Origin: Aquificaceae bacterium
GTDB lineage: Bacteria; Aquificota; Aquificia; Aquificales; Aquificaceae
Direction: 5' to 3'
Assembly (NCBI GenBank): GCA_026981975.1
Contig: JALSHV010000003.1
Coordinates: 1-64,000, forward strand
DNA: 64,000 nucleotides
Both the position numbers and the translations under genes were made by a program. Positions within the stretch are counted from its first letter, which is position 1. The number at the start of each line of letters is the position of its first letter. The notes beneath the pieces are model-generated. The model was given only the letters and a program-made list of their open reading frames with translations, was not told the origin of the DNA and searched no databases. Positions 57,122 to 64,000 of this stretch are shown piece after piece.

Positions 57122-57917
57122 TTTCTACACCCGCTCTATTATAGCCGCCAAGCGAAATGTCGCCTAACTTAGCCATTGCATAGGTAAAGGGATTTACTTC
57201 CTGTCCATAGAGCTTTAAAGGCCTTTTTACCTCTCTTTTTTTCTTCTCCTTCAAAACAAGTTGTGATTTTATAAGTAAGCCACCTGAACCACAGGCAGGG
57301 TCATAAACCTCTTCTCCTTCTTCTGGATCAAGCAGATAAGCCATCAAAAACCCTACTTCCCTTGGCGTGTAAAACTCTCCCGCTGACTGTCCAGAGCCTT
57401 CCGCAAACTTCCTCAAAAGATATTCATAAGCTCTTCCTAAAATGTCAGGTTCAACATCATTTAAGCCAAGTCTGTATTTGCTCAAGATCTGCATTAGTCT
57501 ATGAATGCGTTCATCGTCTATTATTCTCTCCCCTGCCTGCGTTGTGTTGAAATCCACAATGTCTATAACTCCTTGCAACTTTGGATTTTCCTTTGCAATT
57601 TTTCTTAAAGCTTCTGTTAATTTCTCGCCTATGCCTATTGTAATTTTCCTTATATTTTTCCAAAGGCAATCCTCTGGGGTGAAAAACCTTATGAGTTTTC
57701 GGTCTTTTGCTACAAGCTTTTTGGCTATTTCTTCACTCCCAAATTCTTTGGCTAATTTCTTTATCTCGTCTTCGTAAACATCGCAAAGTCTTTTGTAGAA
57801 AATCAGAGGGATTATGTAGTCCTTATATTTTGGAGCGTCAATCGGTCCTCTAATACTACATGCAGCTTCCCATAGCCAGTTTTCTAATGTTGATATATCA
57901 AGTTTTCCAAACCGCAT
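57114..57917 (-). pseudogene. hsdM: hsdM N-terminal fragment
   Basis: Encodes the N-terminal helices and the SAM-binding region of a type I methyltransferase: RRFT-like start DISTLENWLWEAA, GEFYTPREVGFLMAYLL, DPACGSGGLLIKS (motif I) and LYGQEVNPFTYAMAK. Similarity stops there, at 57168, where the cassette inverted repeat begins. The frame adds 17 unrelated residues and ends at 57114. A strong AGGAGG precedes the ATG, so it is likely still translated. Motif IV and the target-binding part are on the separate fragment at 49134-49910. Confidence 0.87.
57144..57168 (-). repeat. Right terminal inverted repeat of the helicase cassette
   Basis: Read on the minus strand, GTTAGGCGAC is followed by one base and TTTCGCTTGGCGGC, the inverted match of 49986-49995 plus 50027-50040. 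It starts exactly where HsdM similarity ends. Its inner end is 22 bases before the start of the L13e-like gene. Confidence 0.85.
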
Positions 57918-58116
57918 AATTAATTCCTCCTGTTTTTAAGTTTTTTAAAGGCTGCATGTGGAATTTCCGCTAACATCTTGCGGATAAATGAAGTCCACGA
58001 AGTGGGTTTGGCTAAAGTATAGCGAAACAGTAAAGCGAGAAGAGAACCAACCAAGTGCCTTATGCCTGAGCCGAGCGAGATTCATTTTTTACCATACTGA
58101 AATTTCCTTTTAGGCT

Positions 58117-58146
58117 ATCTTATTTACTTTTTTAGAGCCATGTCAA
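58117..58146 (-). promoter_or_regulatory. Candidate promoter of the hsd/helicase operon
   Basis: On the minus strand a perfect TTGACA (58146-58141) is followed after 18 bases by TAAGAT (58122-58117), a 4-of-6 match to the -10 consensus. The spacing is one base longer than ideal. Confidence 0.4.
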
Positions 58147-58156
58147 AAAATGCAAG

Positions 58157-58175
58157 CCCCCACCACACCACCCCC
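58157..58175 (-). other. G-rich stretch, possible two-tetrad G-quadruplex
   Basis: The minus strand has GGGGG, GG, GG and GGGGG separated by 1-3 bases, immediately upstream of the candidate TTGACA box. The shortest runs allow only two tetrads. Confidence 0.35.
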
Positions 58176-58224
58176 AAAATCCACATGTGAAGTCCGCTTC
58201 TGAGGGGAGTTCTTATTTAAATAG

Positions 58225-58297
58225 AGCGGGCGACGGGACTCGAACCCGCGACCTGCGGCTTGGAAGGCCGCTGCTCTACCAACTGAGCTACGCCCGC
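58225..58297 (-). tRNA. tRNA-Gly (anticodon UCC)
   Basis: Acceptor GCGGGCG/CGCCCGC, anticodon stem GCGGC/GCCGC around CTTCCAA (anticodon TCC), T arm GCGGG/CCCGT. The discriminator is U as in bacterial glycine tRNAs. The CCA is not encoded. Confidence 0.95.
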
Positions 58298-58305
58298 TTC
58301 TTGGC

Positions 58306-58393
58306 TGGTGGAGGGGGCAGGATTCGAACCTGCGCAGGGCGTAAGCCCGGGGGATTTACAGTCCCCTGCCTTTGGCCGCTCGGCCACCCCTCC
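58306..58393 (-). tRNA. tRNA-Tyr (anticodon GUA)
   Basis: Class II tRNA of 88 nt with acceptor GGAGGGG/CCCCTCC, anticodon stem GGGGA/TCCCC around CTGTAAA (anticodon GTA), and a long variable arm. The discriminator is A, and the 3' CCA is encoded. Confidence 0.96.
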
Positions 58394-58433
58394 TTGAGCA
58401 TAGTAATCATTATATCATCAACATAATACATTA

Positions 58434-58509
58434 TGGAGCTGGCGGCGGGACTCGAACCCGCGCCCACGGGATTACAAATCCCGCGCTCTGCCGTCTGAGC
58501 TACGCCAGC
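58434..58509 (-). tRNA. tRNA-Thr (anticodon UGU)
   Basis: Acceptor GCTGGCG/CGCCAGC, anticodon stem CGGGA/TCCCG around TTTGTAA (anticodon TGT), T arm GCGGG/CCCGC. The discriminator is U, followed by an encoded CCA. It is first in the transcribed order Thr-Tyr-Gly. Confidence 0.95.
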
Positions 58510-58569
58510 AGACTGAAATTATTTTAACTTGTTCCGAAACTTTATCTTCAAAATACGATAATTAAAGAT

Positions 58570-59802
58570 ATGGAATTTGAAGCGAAAAGACAAGCGGTTT
58601 TAAACAAGAGAGGAGAAAAAGTAGGTTATGAGTTTTTCCTTGTTTATTACGGCAGGGAGTCCTTCCCTAGGGAAACAATAACTAATAGATCCACTTTTAT
58701 AACAGTTAGGACTCTTGCGGAATACGGACTGAAAAGAGTAGGAGAAGATCTCAGAGTATTTTTGCGAATCCCTATAGACAGTCTACTGGTAAGAGTTTAT
58801 GAACTTTTGCATGCGGAGGCCATGGTTTATAGAGTTCATCTTCCCAGTGTTGGAATGGGAAAGACAGTTTACACAAAAGCCTCAGATGCCATAGAAAAGC
58901 TAAGGAAAGCTGGAGCTTTGATTTCCATACACTATAAACTGTTACATCAGTATCCTTCCCTAAAAGAAATAGCTGATATTGCAGAAGTCCCCGCCAATGA
59001 GGTAAATCTGACGGAATTGTCTTCTCTTAGAGAAAAAAGACTACTTATTACCAGAGTAGAAACAGAAAGGACTTTTAAAAAATTCCAAGAGCTTGGAGAT
59101 TATTTTCAAGGTGATTATATAGAAAAGCCTCAAACTCTCACCAGTTTTAAATTAGCTCCGTTTCTTAAAAGCACCCTTTTAAGACTACTTGTCCTTATGA
59201 ACACAGCTCAGTCCCCTACGGAGTTTGCAAAAGTTATAGAAACAGATGTGGGTATTACCGCAAAACTGCTAAGATTTATAAACTCCGCTTACTTCTCTCT
59301 ACGAAAGGAAATAAAAAGCGTAGAACAGGCTACAATTTTCTTTGGTATAAAGAATCTTAGAAACTTCATAATAGTTCTGTCTATGAATGACTACACCTCT
59401 GTAGTGAATCCACTTCTTTGGAAAAAATCGCTAATAAGAGCCAAGCTGATGGAAGAATTTGCAAAGTATAAAGCTCCAGAACTCACAGGGGAAGCTTATC
59501 TAGTCGGATTATTTTCTCTTATAGATCTTATCTTAGAAGTAGAAATAACAGATTTTCTTAAAGAAGTCCGCGTTGATGAAAACATACTGAAGGCTTTTGA
59601 AAATGAAGACTCTCCCTTAGCATACTTGCTAAGTTCTGTAACCGTTCTTGAAGAAGAAAGCGAGAAGATAATGTCTTCTGAAAAACCCCTTGACAATCCC
59701 ACTTTAAGAGAAATTTCAGAAAGAATAGGAATAAAAGGAGAAAGGGTGCTGGATATGGTAAAAAACAGTTATCTAATGGCTGACACTATCATACATCTCT
59801 AA
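58570..59802 (+). CDS. HDOD-domain signalling protein with degenerate EAL-like N-terminus
   Basis: The 410-residue protein resembles YuxH/CdgJ-type proteins. The N-terminal half (about 1-195) has an EAL-like outline (RQAVLNKRGEKVGYEFFL, FQGDYIEKP) without the catalytic EAL and DDFG motifs. The C-terminal HDOD domain spans about 200-400 (VIETDVGITAKLLRFINSAYFS, SVEQATIFFGIKNLRNFI). Such proteins tune motility or c-di-GMP responses without enzymatic activity. A GATAAT box ends 7 bases before the ATG and there is no Shine-Dalgarno. Its end overlaps the convergent GGDEF-EAL gene by 14 bases. Confidence 0.85.
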   Translation: MEFEAKRQAVLNKRGEKVGYEFFLVYYGRESFPRETITNRSTFITVRTLAEYGLKRVGEDLRVFLRIPIDSLLVRVYELLHAEAMVYRVHLPSVGMGKTVYTKASDAIEKLRKAGALISIHYKLLHQYPSLKEIADIAEVPANEVNLTELSSLREKRLLITRVETERTFKKFQELGDYFQGDYIEKPQTLTSFKLAPFLKSTLLRLLVLMNTAQSPTEFAKVIETDVGITAKLLRFINSAYFSLRKEIKSVEQATIFFGIKNLRNFIIVLSMNDYTSVVNPLLWKKSLIRAKLMEEFAKYKAPELTGEAYLVGLFSLIDLILEVEITDFLKEVRVDENILKAFENEDSPLAYLLSSVTVLEEESEKIMSSEKPLDNPTLREISERIGIKGERVLDMVKNSYLMADTIIHL

Positions 59803-61498
59803 TCTTTAAATTCTCTTTCTGTATCATTTCCAAAAGTTGGCTAAGGGGAATCGGTGGTGAGAAGTAAAAACCCTGTGCTTCATCACACTGCCACAGCTTA
59901 AGAAATACCAATTGCTCTTCACTTTCAACTCCTTCAGCTGTTGACTTTAAACCCAAGTTATGAGCTATTGCTATTATGGTGGTAGCTATGGCAATATCAT
60001 TAGGATCTGACATTATATCTCCTATAAAAGAACGATCTATCTTTAGCTTATCAACCGGAAAGTATTTAAGGTAATTCAGTGAAGAGTAACTAGTGCCAAA
60101 ATCGTCTATAGCAACAGTTATACCCATAGCTTTAAGTTCACTCAGTATCCTTGCAGCCTCCTGTTTATTTTTCATTAAAGCACTTTCCGTTATTTCAATT
60201 TCAAGATAACGGGGGTCAAAACTTGTTTCCTCTACTATTTTCCTTAGCTTTTCTGTAAAGTAGATATCAGTTAATTGATTTGCTGATATGTTAACTGCTA
60301 TCTTTAAAGGTATTCCTTTATCAAGGAAATATTTTCCATCTTTACAAACCTTCCTTAAAACCCACTCTCCTAAGGAAGTTATAAGGTCTGTTTCTTCCGC
60401 CACTTCTATAAACTTTCCGGGCAGAATTATTCCCCTATCCGGGTGGAGCCATCTTATCAAAGCTTCCGCACCTACAACGTGATCTGTATTCAGATCAAAG
60501 ATTGGTTGATAGTAAAGGGTAAACTCTTCCCTCTCCAATGCGTCTCTGAGTTCCGATTCAAGGGAAAACCTTTCACTTATTTTTATATTCAGCTCATCAG
60601 TAAAAAATCTATAACCGCTTCTGCGATATTCCTTAGCGTGGTGCATAGCTATGTCTGCATTCCTCAAAAGAGTTTGGGGATCTTTCCCGTCAACAGGATA
60701 AAGACTTATACCTGCTGTAACGGTGATGTATATCTTTTTAAAATCTATGTAAAAGGGATTAGAAGCCTCCTTTATAAATCCCGAAACAAGTCTTTCTATA
60801 TCTTCCGCTTTTTCTAAAAGAGGAAGAACCACCACGAACTCATCTCCGCCGAATCTGGATATTAAAGTTCCCGAAGGAAAACAGGAAATAAGGCGTTGAG
60901 CAAAGGATTTAAGAAGCTTGTCTCCTATTTCATGGCCCAAGGTATCGTTTATAAGTTTAAAGTTGTCTATATCAAAGAAAATAACACCGACATTGCCCTT
61001 TTTTCCCTTTGCTCTAAAGAGCAAGTAGGAAAGATGATCGTAAAGAAGCGCCCGATTCGGCAGTCCGGTAATGGGATCAAAGTGGCTTAGGGATCTTAAA
61101 CTATCTTCAAGACTACGCCTATCTGAAGTATCTAAGAATATAGCAATAAAGAGATCTTTATCTCCCTTTATAAGGGATACTTCCCCTGTGAATATAAAAC
61201 CATCTCTGTGAACTCCCCATATTTCTCCTTCCCACACTTCTTTTTTATTCACTTCTTGTAACAGCTCTTCAAAAGAGGAAAATCCTTCCCATTTTATATC
61301 CAGATTTTGAAGCTTCCTGCCGTAAAGCTGATCATGTGTTAAACCTGTTATTTTTAAAAAGGCTCTGTTTACCGATATTATCCTTCCTTCTCTGTTAAGT
61401 AAAACTATTCCTTCTTTCATATGATCTAAAATTCTGGAGACTATATGCAGTTTATTTCTGAGTTTCCTTATCCTCCGTCCCAGATCCCGATTGTTCAT
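59789..61498 (-). CDS. PAS-GGDEF-EAL cyclic-di-GMP signalling protein
   Basis: The 569-residue cytoplasmic protein has a PAS sensor (about 20-130), a GGDEF cyclase domain (about 135-300; intact RFGGDEF), and an EAL phosphodiesterase domain (about 310-565; EALIRW, EITESALM, DDFGTSYSSLNYLK, DKLKIDRSFI). Both catalytic signatures are intact. No RxxD inhibition site is seen just before GGDEF. Which activity dominates cannot be told from sequence. It has no membrane segment. Confidence 0.93.
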   Translation of the reverse strand: MNNRDLGRRIRKLRNKLHIVSRILDHMKEGIVLLNREGRIISVNRAFLKITGLTHDQLYGRKLQNLDIKWEGFSSFEELLQEVNKKEVWEGEIWGVHRDGFIFTGEVSLIKGDKDLFIAIFLDTSDRRSLEDSLRSLSHFDPITGLPNRALLYDHLSYLLFRAKGKKGNVGVIFFDIDNFKLINDTLGHEIGDKLLKSFAQRLISCFPSGTLISRFGGDEFVVVLPLLEKAEDIERLVSGFIKEASNPFYIDFKKIYITVTAGISLYPVDGKDPQTLLRNADIAMHHAKEYRRSGYRFFTDELNIKISERFSLESELRDALEREEFTLYYQPIFDLNTDHVVGAEALIRWLHPDRGIILPGKFIEVAEETDLITSLGEWVLRKVCKDGKYFLDKGIPLKIAVNISANQLTDIYFTEKLRKIVEETSFDPRYLEIEITESALMKNKQEAARILSELKAMGITVAIDDFGTSYSSLNYLKYFPVDKLKIDRSFIGDIMSDPNDIAIATTIIAIAHNLGLKSTAEGVESEEQLVFLKLWQCDEAQGFYFSPPIPLSQLLEMIQKENLKIRDV

Positions 61499-61562
61499 AC
61501 TTTATAATTCCTTTAATCGGTTTATAATTTAACGCTTTAACTTATAATTTTATGAATCGGTT

Positions 61563-63101
61563 ATGTCTTTACTTCTTGAAGTATTCAAAAATAAACTCGT
61601 GTCAGTTGCGGAAGAAATGGGAGTTATTCTCCAAAGAACAGCTTTTTCTCCTAACATCAAAGAGAGAAAAGACCTCTCCTGCGCTATTTTTAACAGTAAA
61701 GGAGAACTTTTAGCTCAAGCAGATCACATACCGGTTCATCTCGGTTCTATGTCCACCTCTGTCAAGTCAGTTATTGAAAACTGCTCCTTGCAAGAAGAAG
61801 ATATGGTTATACTAAACGATCCCTATACGGGTGGAACACACTTACCTGACATAACTCTTGTAGCACCTGTTTACTGGAAAGGAAGTCTGATATTTTACGT
61901 AGCAAATCGCGCTCACCATGCAGACATAGGAGGTATAAGTGCTGGATCTATGCCCCTTTCAGTTAACCTTTTTCAAGAAGGTTTAATTATTCCTCCTGTA
62001 AAAGTAATAGAAAAAGGAACAGTAAAGGAAGATATACTTTCCCTTATCCTTAGGAATGTAAGAACACCTCGTGAAAGAAAGGGAGATCTTTTAGCTCAAA
62101 TTATGGCAAATAAAGCAGGTATAGAAAGACTGAAGGAAATCTTAGGTTTATACGGTGTGCAGAAAGTTAAGGAGTTTACACAAGAACTTCTAGCTTATGC
62201 GGAACGTCTTATGAGAAATGTTATTAAGAAAATACCTTCAGGTGAATACTCCTATGAAGATTTCTTAGAAGATGATGGGTTTGGCAGAGAAAACATAGCT
62301 ATAAGGGTAAAGCTCAGAATACACAACGACGAAGCTGAAATTGATTTTTCAAGATCAGATAGTCAAACAGAAAGTTCTGTAAATACTGTCAAGTCGGTTA
62401 CCCTTTCCGCTGTGTATTATGTATTCAGGTGCTTACTTCCCGAAGAAGCTCCCGTTAATGAAGGTTGTTTTAAGCCTCTTAGGGTAATTACACGGAAGGG
62501 AACAGTTATAGACGCCACGTTTCCCGCTGCCGTAGCTGGCGGAAATGTGGAAACTTCTCAACGTGCTGTAGACGTTCTATTAGGAGCGCTTTCAAAAGCT
62601 ATTCCTGACATTATTCCCGCTGCATCTCAAGGAACTATGAATAACATAAGCGTAGGAGGAACTTGGAAAGGTGTTGAGTTTACCTATTACGAAACCATAG
62701 GCGGTGGTATGGGAGGGTGGAAGGGAGGAGAAGGAGAAAGTGCTGTTCATTCTCATATGACCAACACCATGAACACTCCCGTTGAAGCATTAGAACACTC
62801 TTATCCCTTTTTGGTAAGAGAATACTCTATAAGACGCGGTTCGGGAGGAAGCGGGAAAAATCGGGGTGGAGATGGTATAGTAAGGGAACTGGAATTTCTT
62901 ACAGATGTAGAGGTTACCGTTCTTTCAGAGCGCAGAAGAATACCACCTTACGGTCTTTTCGGCGGAAAGCCGGGAGCGGTAGGAAAAAACTACATAATAC
63001 GCAAGGGAATAAAAGAGGAGAAACCTTCAAAGTTTACGGAGAAACTGAAAAAAGGAGAAATTCTTAGAATAGAAACTCCCGGAGGGGGTGGTTATGCTTA
63101 A
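61563..63101 (+). CDS. Hydantoinase B/oxoprolinase-family protein (HyuB-like)
   Basis: The 512-residue protein has the N-methylhydantoinase B pattern: [22 protein letters not shown] near the N-terminus, [30 protein letters not shown], and a glycine-rich C-terminal half. HyuB normally works with HyuA in ATP-dependent cleavage of hydantoins, 5-oxoproline or related substrates. HyuA is not beside it. The gene opens an operon with purN and ispH. TATAAT lies 14 bases before the ATG. Confidence 0.87.
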   Translation: MSLLLEVFKNKLVSVAEEMGVILQRTAFSPNIKERKDLSCAIFNSKGELLAQADHIPVHLGSMSTSVKSVIENCSLQEEDMVILNDPYTGGTHLPDITLVAPVYWKGSLIFYVANRAHHADIGGISAGSMPLSVNLFQEGLIIPPVKVIEKGTVKEDILSLILRNVRTPRERKGDLLAQIMANKAGIERLKEILGLYGVQKVKEFTQELLAYAERLMRNVIKKIPSGEYSYEDFLEDDGFGRENIAIRVKLRIHNDEAEIDFSRSDSQTESSVNTVKSVTLSAVYYVFRCLLPEEAPVNEGCFKPLRVITRKGTVIDATFPAAVAGGNVETSQRAVDVLLGALSKAIPDIIPAASQGTMNNISVGGTWKGVEFTYYETIGGGMGGWKGGEGESAVHSHMTNTMNTPVEALEHSYPFLVREYSIRRGSGGSGKNRGGDGIVRELEFLTDVEVTVLSERRRIPPYGLFGGKPGAVGKNYIIRKGIKEEKPSKFTEKLKKGEILRIETPGGGGYA

Positions 63102-63738
63102 GATAGGAGTTCTTGTTTCAGGCAGAGGGTCTAACCTTCAAGCTCTTATTGAAGGGATAGAGCAGGGGAAACTACAGGCTAAAATAGAAAAGGTAATTTC
63201 AGACAATCCTTACGCTTACGCTTTAGAAAGATGTAAAAAACACGGAATACCTTATGCTGTTGTAAAAAGGAAAGATTTCAAAAAGAAGGAAGACTTTGAA
63301 AAAGAGTTGATAGATATTCTTGGGAAAGTAGAACTTGTAGTTCTTGCAGGATTTATGAGAATACTCTCTCCATTTTTTCTTTCACACTTCCCCCAACGAG
63401 TTATAAACATTCACCCTTCTTTGATACCCGCATTCCAAGGATTGGAAGCTCAAGGAAGAGCTGTAGAGTTCGGTGTTAAGTTCTCAGGTTGCACAGTGCA
63501 TTTAGTAAATGAAGATGTAGACGCGGGCCCTGTTATAGTGCAAGCTGTTGTGCCTCTTTTTCCTTCCGATAATTCAAATACATTGGCAGAGAGAATTCTG
63601 AAATACGAACACCGGATCCTGCCTCAAAGTGTGCAGTGGTTTGCGGAAGGAAGGGTAAAAATTAAAGATCGCCATGTTTTAATTGAAGGAGCAAAATACG
63701 GAACATTACCTGTTAACCCTGAATTAGAAAAATTTTGA
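63094..63738 (+). CDS. purN: Phosphoribosylglycinamide formyltransferase
   Basis: Third step of purine synthesis, using 10-formyl-tetrahydrofolate. About 214 residues with [18 protein letters not shown] at the N-terminus, the catalytic region [13 protein letters not shown] (Asn and His), and the Asp in VDAGPVIVQ. The ATG at 63094 lies inside the end of the hydantoinase gene (8-base overlap) and follows GGAGGGGG. A GTG two codons earlier is possible. Confidence 0.94.
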   Translation: MLKIGVLVSGRGSNLQALIEGIEQGKLQAKIEKVISDNPYAYALERCKKHGIPYAVVKRKDFKKKEDFEKELIDILGKVELVVLAGFMRILSPFFLSHFPQRVINIHPSLIPAFQGLEAQGRAVEFGVKFSGCTVHLVNEDVDAGPVIVQAVVPLFPSDNSNTLAERILKYEHRILPQSVQWFAEGRVKIKDRHVLIEGAKYGTLPVNPELEKF

Positions 63739-63754
63739 GATTATATTTATTTTA

Positions 63755-64000
63755 ATGGTAGAAATTATAGTAGCTCCTAATGCGGGTTTTTGCTTCGGTG
63801 TAAGGAGAGCCGTCAAAATAGCTGAAGACTCTTCCCGCTCTTCAGAAAGAGTTTTTACCCTTGGTCCTATAATTCACAATCCTCAAGAAGTTAACCGTTT
63901 GAAAAAGTTGGGAATATCACCATTAGAAGAAGAACCCTCAAACGGATCTACTGTTATCATAAGATCTCACGGAATACCTCCTCAAAAGGAAGAGGAGTTA
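63755..64000 (+). CDS. ispH: 4-hydroxy-3-methylbut-2-enyl diphosphate reductase, N-terminal part
   Basis: Last enzyme of the MEP isoprenoid pathway (LytB). The first 82 codons are present and the gene runs off the window. The Fe-S cysteine motif APNAGFCFGVRRAV is at the N-terminus, followed by LGPIIHNPQEVNRL and IRSHGIPP. A TATATT box ends exactly 7 bases before the ATG and there is no Shine-Dalgarno, so it may have its own leaderless transcript although it lies only 16 bases after purN. Confidence 0.95.
   Translation, partial: MVEIIVAPNAGFCFGVRRAVKIAEDSSRSSERVFTLGPIIHNPQEVNRLKKLGISPLEEEPSNGSTVIIRSHGIPPQKEEEL

Larger units (their letters stand above)
57918..58224. other. Non-coding leader region of the hsd operon
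   Basis: No gene is seen. The region holds the hsdM ribosome site, a small hairpin CCACGAAGTGG near 57990, purine-rich GCGAG-type sequence similar in style to the 49920-50040 hairpins, a candidate minus-strand promoter, and a C-rich run. Any hsd transcript from that promoter would have a leader of roughly 190 bases. Confidence 0.6.

Noticed and set aside
49986-57168. GTTAGGC and GCCTAAC at the cassette ends look like integron attC core boxes
   Set aside because: They are 7 kb apart, in the opposite order to the two boxes of one attC site, and no integrase or attI is in view. The likeness of a 7-base motif is not enough.

Overview
The window looks like a chromosome segment from a thermophilic, autotrophic bacterium of the Aquificales (Aquifex/Hydrogenobacter/Thermocrinis type). 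This is inferred from protein style, low G+C, a fused NuoCD, two sets of complex I membrane subunits, very tight gene packing and single-copy housekeeping genes scattered without large pathway operons. No species is claimed.

Region 1 (1-12963, + strand) is a respiratory block. It holds the end of one complex I set (nuoL partial, nuoM, nuoN) followed directly by a second set, nuoA-CD-H-I-J-K-L-M-N. nuoB, nuoE, nuoF and nuoG are not in the window. The two nuoL copies share a 127-bp identical tract, and the complete copy has a central stretch with foreign-looking codon use.

Region 2 (12957-46270) is compact core genome: murI, a polyprenyl synthase, mutS, purB, trpD, nurA, an M16 peptidase pair with a small lipoprotein gene between its members, a Fur-family regulator, two tRNAs, a sigma-54 activator, sfsA, pncA, hsp20, murA, hemA, aroE, a sulfur/Fe-S carrier operon (iscU, a PP-loop thiolase, tusA, nifU-like), lepA, an M23 peptidase with a bactofilin, cell-wall enzymes, tRNA-Leu, thiE, a TetR regulator and folE. 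Several first genes of transcription units have a TATAAT-like box about 7-8 nt before the start codon and no Shine-Dalgarno sequence, which suggests leaderless mRNAs. Convergent neighbours usually overlap at their 3' ends.

Region 3 (about 46280-58220, genes on the - strand) is an accessory defence island beside a tRNA-Thr/Tyr/Gly cluster. It is a ruined type I restriction-modification operon. hsdM is split in two, hsdS is cut after its first recognition half, and hsdR survives only as a frameshifted C-terminal piece. An IS6-like element sits between the hsdS and hsdR remnants. Inside hsdM lies a 7.1-kb two-gene unit bounded by matching inverted repeats: a ~1600-residue DEAD/DEAH helicase with a DUF1998-type C-terminus, and a 767-residue partner that ends in a ribosomal-protein-L13e-like domain. 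This unit is the best candidate here for an undescribed defence or DNA-processing system.

Region 4 (58225-64000) has three tRNA genes, two convergent signalling genes (HDOD; PAS-GGDEF-EAL), a hydantoinase-B-like gene, purN and the start of ispH.
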